Assembly: GCA_024277475.1 (NCBI GenBank)
Contig: JAJRVC010000375.1
Location: 1-9,810, forward strand
Direction of reading: 5' to 3'
Origin: Deltaproteobacteria bacterium
GTDB lineage: Bacteria; Desulfobacterota; Desulfobacteria; Desulfobacterales; JAFDCJ01
DNA length: 9,810 nt
The translations under genes were made by a program, and so were the position numbers. Positions 5,067 to 9,810 of this stretch are shown here, one piece after another (the stretch's first letter is position 1; the number at the start of each line of letters is the position of its first letter). The notes beneath the pieces were generated by a model. That model saw only the letters and a list, made by a program, of their open reading frames with translations. It did not search any database and was not told the origin of the DNA.

Positions 5067-6800
5067 ATGAGAGCATATTTCGAAAAGATGCAGGAATTTG
5101 GGCAGGAGCTAAAAGCAGGGCAAATAAAAAGCACTGAAGCAAACGTGGGCAAACTTCAAGAGGTGGAAGCCCAGGTTGCTGAAGCTGTGCAAAAGGTAAA
5201 AATTGCCGGCATGCCGACTGAAAAAATCAATGCCCGCGGACAGCTCACCGTATGGCAGCGTCTTGACTACCTGGTTGATAAAGGCACCTGGGTTCCGCTG
5301 CACACTTTATATAATCCGAGAGACAATGTTGAGGGCACCACCAACGTCATGGACGGACTTGGCAAAATTTCAGGAAAATGGGCAGTGATCATCGGTTTTG
5401 ACAACAAGGTTTTTGCCGGTGCCTGGCTTCCGGGGCAGTCTGAAAATGTCTTGAGATGCACGGATCTTGCCAAACGGCTGAACATTCCGCTGGTATGGCT
5501 GGTCAACTGCAGTGGCGTAAAATTGACCGAGCAGGAAAAATTTTATGCCGGTCGTCGGGGATCGGGCACCACTTTTTTCAGACATGCCGAACTCAACCAG
5601 GAAGGCATACCGATACTCGCCGGTATTTACGGCACCAATCCAGCCGGCGGCGGTTATCAGGGCATCAGTCCCACCATCCTTTTTGCCCATAAAAACTGCA
5701 ACATCGCCGTGGGCGGCGGGGGGATCTTGAGCGGTATGTCCCCCAAAGGCCACTTCGATCTCGAAGGCGCAGAACAGCTGATTTCAGCAGCCAAGCAATT
5801 TAAAGTCGAACCCCCGGGAACTGCTAAAGTCCATTATGATGAAACCGGATTTTTCAGGTATGTTTATGAAACAGAAGAAGGGGTGCTCGATGGTCTGAAG
5901 GAATACATGCAGGATATGCCGGCCTATAAACCCAAATTTTTTCGTGTGGCCGAACCTAAAGAACCCCGTTTATCAGCGGAAGATCTTTATCGTCTGCTTC
6001 CGTTCAACCAGAAGCAGATGTATAATTTTGATGAAGTTTTGGCACGTCTGGTGGACGGCAGCGAGCATATGGAATATCGTCCGGATTACGGTCCCGAAAT
6101 ATACACCGGTCTGGTTAAAATAGACGGATTTCTGGTGGGGGTCATCGGCAATCGCCAGGGCTTTTTCGGGGAAGATTATCCCGAGTATGCACCCTATCCG
6201 GGTATCGGCGGCAAACTGTATCGTCAGGGTCTGATTAAAATGAACGAATTCGTAACCCATTGCGGCCGTGACCGGGTACCCGTTATCTGGTTTCAGGATA
6301 CCAGCGGTATCGATGTCGGTGATATTGCCGAAAAGGCGGAGCTGCTGGGATTGGGCCAGTCGTTGATCTATTCCATTCAGCAAACCGACGTTCCCATGAT
6401 GCTGGTAGTGCTGCGAAAGGGAACGGCAGCCGCCCACTACCTTATGGGCGGTCCTACCGCCAACCGGCATAATGCCTTCACCCTCGGTACGGCCGCCACT
6501 GAAATCTATGTGATGCACGGCGAAACCGCGGCTGCGGCAAGTTTTTCCCGCCGACTGGTAAAGGAAAAAGATGCCGGAAGACCCCTTGAGCCGGTCATCG
6601 AGGAAATGAACAAACTGGTTAAAGAATATCATGATTACTCCAGACCGACTTATTGTGCCCAGCACGGTCTGGTGGACGAAGTAGCTAAAATGACCGATAT
6701 TCGGGACTACCTGGTCGCCTTTGCCGGCGCCGCCTATCAAAACCCAAAATCCATCTGTCCCCAGCATCAGATGATGCTGCCCAGGATTATCAAAGGCTGA
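5067..6800 (+). CDS. gcdA: Glutaconyl-CoA decarboxylase-type carboxyltransferase, alpha subunit
   Basis: A 577-residue protein matching GcdA along its length (the Acidaminococcus enzyme is about 587). GcdA transfers the carboxyl group of glutaconyl-CoA to biotin on the carrier subunit; a membrane beta subunit then releases CO2 and drives sodium export. In anaerobes this serves glutamate fermentation or the glutaryl/glutaconyl-CoA part of aromatic degradation. Both carboxyltransferase halves are present. The first has LNCSGV/WLVNCSGVKL-like and GTNPAGGGYQGISPT (about residue 189) followed by GGGGILSGMSPKGH. The second has GIGGKLYRQG (about 379), WFQDTSGIDVG, RKGTAAAHY (about 450) and GTAATEIYVMHGETAA. 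The start is fixed by GGAGGAG at 5056-5062, four bases before the ATG. It is divergent from the biotin carrier and stands alone. The beta subunit is not seen; a related acyl-CoA carboxyltransferase substrate is possible. Confidence 0.93.
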   Translation: MRAYFEKMQEFGQELKAGQIKSTEANVGKLQEVEAQVAEAVQKVKIAGMPTEKINARGQLTVWQRLDYLVDKGTWVPLHTLYNPRDNVEGTTNVMDGLGKISGKWAVIIGFDNKVFAGAWLPGQSENVLRCTDLAKRLNIPLVWLVNCSGVKLTEQEKFYAGRRGSGTTFFRHAELNQEGIPILAGIYGTNPAGGGYQGISPTILFAHKNCNIAVGGGGILSGMSPKGHFDLEGAEQLISAAKQFKVEPPGTAKVHYDETGFFRYVYETEEGVLDGLKEYMQDMPAYKPKFFRVAEPKEPRLSAEDLYRLLPFNQKQMYNFDEVLARLVDGSEHMEYRPDYGPEIYTGLVKIDGFLVGVIGNRQGFFGEDYPEYAPYPGIGGKLYRQGLIKMNEFVTHCGRDRVPVIWFQDTSGIDVGDIAEKAELLGLGQSLIYSIQQTDVPMMLVVLRKGTAAAHYLMGGPTANRHNAFTLGTAATEIYVMHGETAAAASFSRRLVKEKDAGRPLEPVIEEMNKLVKEYHDYSRPTYCAQHGLVDEVAKMTDIRDYLVAFAGAAYQNPKSICPQHQMMLPRIIKG

Positions 6801-6810
6801 GCAATGAATG

Positions 6811-6838
6811 GCATGTGCGGCCTGCAGGCCGCACATGC
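6811..6838. repeat. Perfect 28-bp palindrome after gcdA
   Basis: The arms GCATGTGCGGCCTG and CAGGCCGCACATGC are exact reverse complements with no spacer, starting 10 bp after the gcdA stop. As RNA it would form a very stable GC-rich hairpin. Neither strand continues with a T run, so it is not a standard intrinsic terminator. It could protect the gcdA mRNA 3' end, act as a dispersed palindromic element, or attenuate transcription into the next gene. Confidence 0.8.
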
Positions 6839-6880
6839 ATTGACCCGTTACTCGTGAGACACGCCACGACAGAGTTTCTC

Positions 6881-7816
6881 TTGAAATTGAAATTTGTTCT
6901 TAAAATAAACACGGGGTTGACCCTGGCAGTTCTGATTTTTTTTTGGAATCTGTACACGCCGGCCGATGCAACAGCAAACAATCCATCCGCCCTCCCGGCA
7001 GGGATCACTCTATCCTCTAAGGAAGTCACCAACGGCAGCCTGTTGTTGCTGCAAATCGAAACCCGCAAGTTGAGTCCACCGGTCAGGGGCATGCGGCTCA
7101 CATTTCAGCAACGCGAGTATCCGGTGTATCCCCATCCGGTCAGCCCGGCGGACAGCTATTTCGGGCTGATCGCGATACCCTTTCGCACAGCACCGGGGCC
7201 GGCAAAACTGGTGCTGTCATGGACAAACGCCACGGGGGATCACCACCGAAAAATACCGTTCAGGATAGTCGCCGGAAAATACAAAACCGATGAGCTGAAG
7301 GTCGATTCCTCCCGGGTAAATCCGAACAAAAAAAATATGAAACGGGCTAGAAAAGAAGCCCGGAAGATCAAGCGTACCTATGCCGAGGGCAGTATTGTCC
7401 GGTTATGGGACGGAGACTTTCAATTGCCGATGACCAGCGACATTACCAGCTCCTTTGGCAATAAGCGTGTATTTAATGGACAGTTGAAAAGTTTTCACAA
7501 TGGCGTCGATTTTCGCGCCCGCTCGGCAACCCCTGTTTTCGCTGCTAATTCGGGTGTCGTCAAATTGGCTGAAAATCTTTTTTATTCCGGCAACGCTGTT
7601 GTCATAGACCATGGAACGGGGATCTTTACAATTTATGCCCATCTGAGCAGAATCGACGTAACTCCCGGCCAGCACATTGAAAAAGGACACCGCCTCGGGT
7701 TGACCGGAGCCACCGGCAGGGTCAGTGGGCCACATCTTCACTGGGGCGTGAAAATCAACGGGATCGCCGTAAACCCCATGCAGCTGATTGAAGTAATGTC
7801 GTCACTGCTAAAGTGA
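6881..7816 (+). CDS. Exported M23 (LytM-type) zinc metallopeptidase
   Basis: A peptidoglycan endopeptidase-like protein, 311 residues from TTG 6881. An ATG at 6815 and a GTG at 6854 are also in frame. The TTG is preferred because it puts a signal sequence at the very N-terminus (MKLKFVLKINTG, then LTLAVLIFFWNLYTPADATA), while the ATG lies inside the 28-bp palindrome. After an Ig-like M23 N-terminal region and a basic stretch (KKNMKRARKEARKIKR) comes the catalytic domain. It holds the zinc ligands His206 and Asp210 in HNGVD, conserved YAHLS (His254), and GPHLHW with His285 and ligand His287. All catalytic residues are present, so it should be active, probably in the periplasm on peptide cross-links. 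It precedes an MFS gene by 20 bp. The start is uncertain; the family is sure. Confidence 0.88.
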   Translation: MKLKFVLKINTGLTLAVLIFFWNLYTPADATANNPSALPAGITLSSKEVTNGSLLLLQIETRKLSPPVRGMRLTFQQREYPVYPHPVSPADSYFGLIAIPFRTAPGPAKLVLSWTNATGDHHRKIPFRIVAGKYKTDELKVDSSRVNPNKKNMKRARKEARKIKRTYAEGSIVRLWDGDFQLPMTSDITSSFGNKRVFNGQLKSFHNGVDFRARSATPVFAANSGVVKLAENLFYSGNAVVIDHGTGIFTIYAHLSRIDVTPGQHIEKGHRLGLTGATGRVSGPHLHWGVKINGIAVNPMQLIEVMSSLLK

Positions 7817-7836
7817 CAAAGTAGAAATAGTAACTT

Positions 7837-9003
7837 ATGCCTTCCAATCAGCAACGCGCCGATATAAAAATTATTTTTACCCTTACCCTGGTTCATTTTA
7901 TCGGCGATTTTTACAACTCATTTATAATCCCGCTTCTTCCCCTGTTTATTGATAAATTTTCTTTAACACTGGCACAGGCCGGTTTGATTACCGGCCTTAG
8001 CCGCTTTTTGGCCTTTATTGTCCAACCGCCGGTGGGATATCTGGCCGATCGCTATCCCACGCGTCTTTTTGCCCTGGGGGGGCCACTGCTGGTCATGATT
8101 TTTATTCCCCTGCTGGGTGTTGCCCCGACCTTCTGGCTGCTGCTTGTCTTTGTGTCTTTTGGATCAATTGGTTCTTCCATGTTTCATCCCACCGTTGCCG
8201 GTATGGTATCGCGCTATTCAGGCCGCCATTTAGGCTTATCCATGTCTGTTTTTATTATGGGCGGCACCCTGGCTTTTGGGGCGGGGCCTCTTTTTATCGC
8301 CTGGTTTGTGAAAAGTTTCGGGCTCCAGGCCACCCCGCTGACCACTATCATAGGTCTTGTGGTCATGGTATTTCTCTACATAACCGTTCCGCTGCCCGAG
8401 ATCGAAGGGTTAAGCAAAAACGGTCTGGTGGGGTCGATCCGGGAGGTTTTCGGTGCGGCCTGGAAACCGGTGGTGTTGATCTGGCTGGTTATGGTCCTGA
8501 GGGCTTTTGTCAGCCAGTCTTATCTCACATTCATGCCGGTTTTATATGCAAAAGAAGGCTATTCTCTGATTTCCATCGGCTCTGTGGTCTCTTTGTTTAC
8601 CGTTGCCGGTGCTTTCAGCGGCCTGGCGGCCGGTCATCTTTCGGATCGCATCGGATTTAAACCCGTTTTTTTGATGGCCCACCTGCTGACCACACCCTGT
8701 ATCCTGCTGTTGCTGTTTGTGAGGGACAACTGGGTGTATCCGGCCGCCTTTTTAGCCGGATTCTTTCTACTGGCAACCCTTCCGCTGGGGGTGGCCATCG
8801 TCCAGAAACTGGCACCCCGGGGAAAATCGATGGCTTCCAGCCTGATGACCGGTCTGGCTTACGGAATCGGCGGATTGATGACACCATTGACCGGCATGCT
8901 GGCAGATAATTTCTCAATTCGATTGGTTTTAAGCGTGCTGGCCGTTATTCCGCTGATAACCGTCATCTTCATCCTCTTTCTTCCCCGGGATGAAAGAGCA
9001 TAA
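7837..9003 (+). CDS. MFS transporter of the fosmidomycin-resistance (Fsr) type
   Basis: A 388-residue inner-membrane protein with about 12 hydrophobic helices. Helix 1 has LVHFIGDFYNSFIIPLLPLF and loop 2-3 has QPPVGYLADRYPTR. These are followed by the Fsr-like block SFGSIGSSMFHPTVAGMVSR, GLSMSVFIMGGTLAFGAGPL, and in the second half AGHLSDRIGFKP. The 'GS-FHP' and 'S-F--GG--G--GPL' patterns are typical of fosmidomycin-resistance-like MFS proteins, which export fosmidomycin or, more often, have no known substrate. It begins 20 bp after the M23 gene, suggesting a two-gene transcript, with only a weak ribosome site. It ends 15 bp from the converging symporter gene. Function as an exporter is inferred from the family; no substrate can be named. 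Confidence 0.85.
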   Translation: MPSNQQRADIKIIFTLTLVHFIGDFYNSFIIPLLPLFIDKFSLTLAQAGLITGLSRFLAFIVQPPVGYLADRYPTRLFALGGPLLVMIFIPLLGVAPTFWLLLVFVSFGSIGSSMFHPTVAGMVSRYSGRHLGLSMSVFIMGGTLAFGAGPLFIAWFVKSFGLQATPLTTIIGLVVMVFLYITVPLPEIEGLSKNGLVGSIREVFGAAWKPVVLIWLVMVLRAFVSQSYLTFMPVLYAKEGYSLISIGSVVSLFTVAGAFSGLAAGHLSDRIGFKPVFLMAHLLTTPCILLLLFVRDNWVYPAAFLAGFFLLATLPLGVAIVQKLAPRGKSMASSLMTGLAYGIGGLMTPLTGMLADNFSIRLVLSVLAVIPLITVIFILFLPRDERA

Positions 9004-9018
9004 GTCTTTCTATTGTAA

Positions 9019-9810
9019 TTATAAACCGCCAAAAACAAGCGTTACGATAATCAGCAAAACAAAAATGCAGGTTCCATAAAAAGCGAGTATTATGTAGTAA
9101 GGCCGCCAGTTGCGCCGCGGAACCGATTTTTGCGGCCCATCCGGCCGATATAGCGTATCGGATAACCTGAAAGCTTTTGGTGCCGGAAAAAACAGACTCA
9201 TCACATACCCGGCCGCATACGCTGCAAAAAATCCGATCACATTCCACCACAGCCAGGAGATATGCGGAGCATACCGCCACAACCAGAGATTGCCTGCAAA
9301 ACCGGTAATCAAACCCAGCAGGGCACCCTGTGCGTTGATCCGCCGAGTCAGCATTCCCATCAGAAATACCGCCAACAGGGGGCCGTTGATCAGCGACCCG
9401 ATTTTATTGACCGATTCGATGATGGTCGAGGACACATTGCCTACGTAAAAAGAAAATGTCAGGCAGACCACTCCCCAGAATACAGTGAATATCTTGGACA
9501 ACAGCATCTCGGTTCGGGGGGGAAAATCTATTTTTGCAAAGTTTTTGACAAGATCCTGCATGCTGAGGGCACTGAGCGCATTTAAGGTGGAGTCCAGCGA
9601 TGACATGGCCGCGGCAACCAATCCCACCATCACCAGACCGATCAACCCGTGGGGAAAGTTTTGTAACACAAAAACCGGTACAGCCAGATTGTAGTTTGCA
9701 GTACCATTCTCATTGAGAGGCAACCCGGCAACAAATTCCGGGTGAATCATGGCATAGGCTCCCAGGCAGACACCCAGAAAACAATAGGATACGACCAGGG
9801 GGAACCGCAG
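9019..9810 (-). CDS. Sodium:solute symporter (SSS family), C-terminal part
   Basis: An open frame of 263 codons enters from the right edge and ends with TAA at 9019-9021. The first in-frame ATG (9748-9750) is internal, since hydrophobic sequence (LRFPLVVSYCFLGVCLGAYA) precedes it. The signature GLVAAAMSSLDSTLNALSAL, with the adjacent serines that help bind Na+ in this fold, and VNKIGSLINGPLLAVFLMG followed by RRINAQGALLGLITG identify the SSS (SLC5-like) family, nearest in pattern to sugar or polyol symporters. At least five membrane helices are visible, ending in a final helix (YYIILAFYGTCIFVLLIIVT) near the C-terminus. Complete relatives are about 500-600 residues, so half or more is missing. 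It converges with the MFS gene, 15 bp apart, without a clear shared terminator. Confidence 0.88.
   Translation of the reverse strand: MRFPLVVSYCFLGVCLGAYAMIHPEFVAGLPLNENGTANYNLAVPVFVLQNFPHGLIGLVMVGLVAAAMSSLDSTLNALSALSMQDLVKNFAKIDFPPRTEMLLSKIFTVFWGVVCLTFSFYVGNVSSTIIESVNKIGSLINGPLLAVFLMGMLTRRINAQGALLGLITGFAGNLWLWRYAPHISWLWWNVIGFFAAYAAGYVMSLFFPAPKAFRLSDTLYRPDGPQKSVPRRNWRPYYIILAFYGTCIFVLLIIVTLVFGGL

Noticed and set aside
5973..6836. 287-codon open frame on the minus strand
   Set aside because: It lies antisense within gcdA, whose family match is strong along its whole length; the frame shows no recognisable domain.
9004..9018. Bidirectional terminator between the converging MFS and symporter genes
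   Set aside because: The 15-bp gap and nearby bases show no inverted repeat.

Overview
The window looks like a chromosomal segment of an anaerobic deltaproteobacterium, most likely of the Desulfobacterales type. This is an inference from gene content: a GcdA-type carboxyltransferase with a small separate biotin carrier, ChrB-family proteins, and mixed base composition with AT-rich accessory DNA beside moderately GC-rich core genes. No rRNA, tRNA or other phylogenetic marker is present to confirm it.

Bases 1-1400 are an accessory, decaying region. They hold the start of a Phd/YefM-type antitoxin gene running off the left edge (minus strand) with TGTACA-like operator sites before it. Next comes a 60-bp structure with the architecture of an integron attC site. 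Then comes a DUF4160 gene broken by a one-base deletion and an in-frame TGA, overlapped by an intact DUF2442 gene. Last is a REP-associated Y1 transposase cut off after its HxH motif. The segment is visibly richer in A+T than what follows, and the transposase break at about 1380 abuts the next operon.

Bases 1404-4145 (minus strand) form a compact operon: chrB, then a second protein made only of the ChrB C-terminal domain, then an MFS exporter. There is no chrA. The chrB reading frame continues upstream of its first usable start codon through a conserved N-terminus, which suggests a frameshift in an A7 tract or an unusual start. A strong intrinsic terminator for the upstream biotin-carrier gene stands directly in front of chrB.

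Bases 4248-6800 hold two divergent genes that probably work together: a minimal 71-residue biotin carrier (minus strand) and gcdA, the carboxyltransferase subunit of a glutaconyl-CoA decarboxylase-like biotin enzyme (plus strand). About 600 bp of non-coding DNA separates them. The membrane beta subunit is not in the window.

Bases 6811-9810 begin with a perfect 28-bp palindrome just after gcdA, followed by an exported M23 metallopeptidase and a fosmidomycin-resistance-like MFS transporter (both plus strand). At the right edge is the C-terminal part of a sodium:solute symporter (minus strand, convergent).

I see no CRISPR array, complete insertion sequence or structural RNA gene. The most interesting points are the attC-like site with its damaged cassette, the chrA-less chrB/chrB-C/MFS operon with its problematic 5' end, and the stripped-down biotin carrier opposite gcdA.
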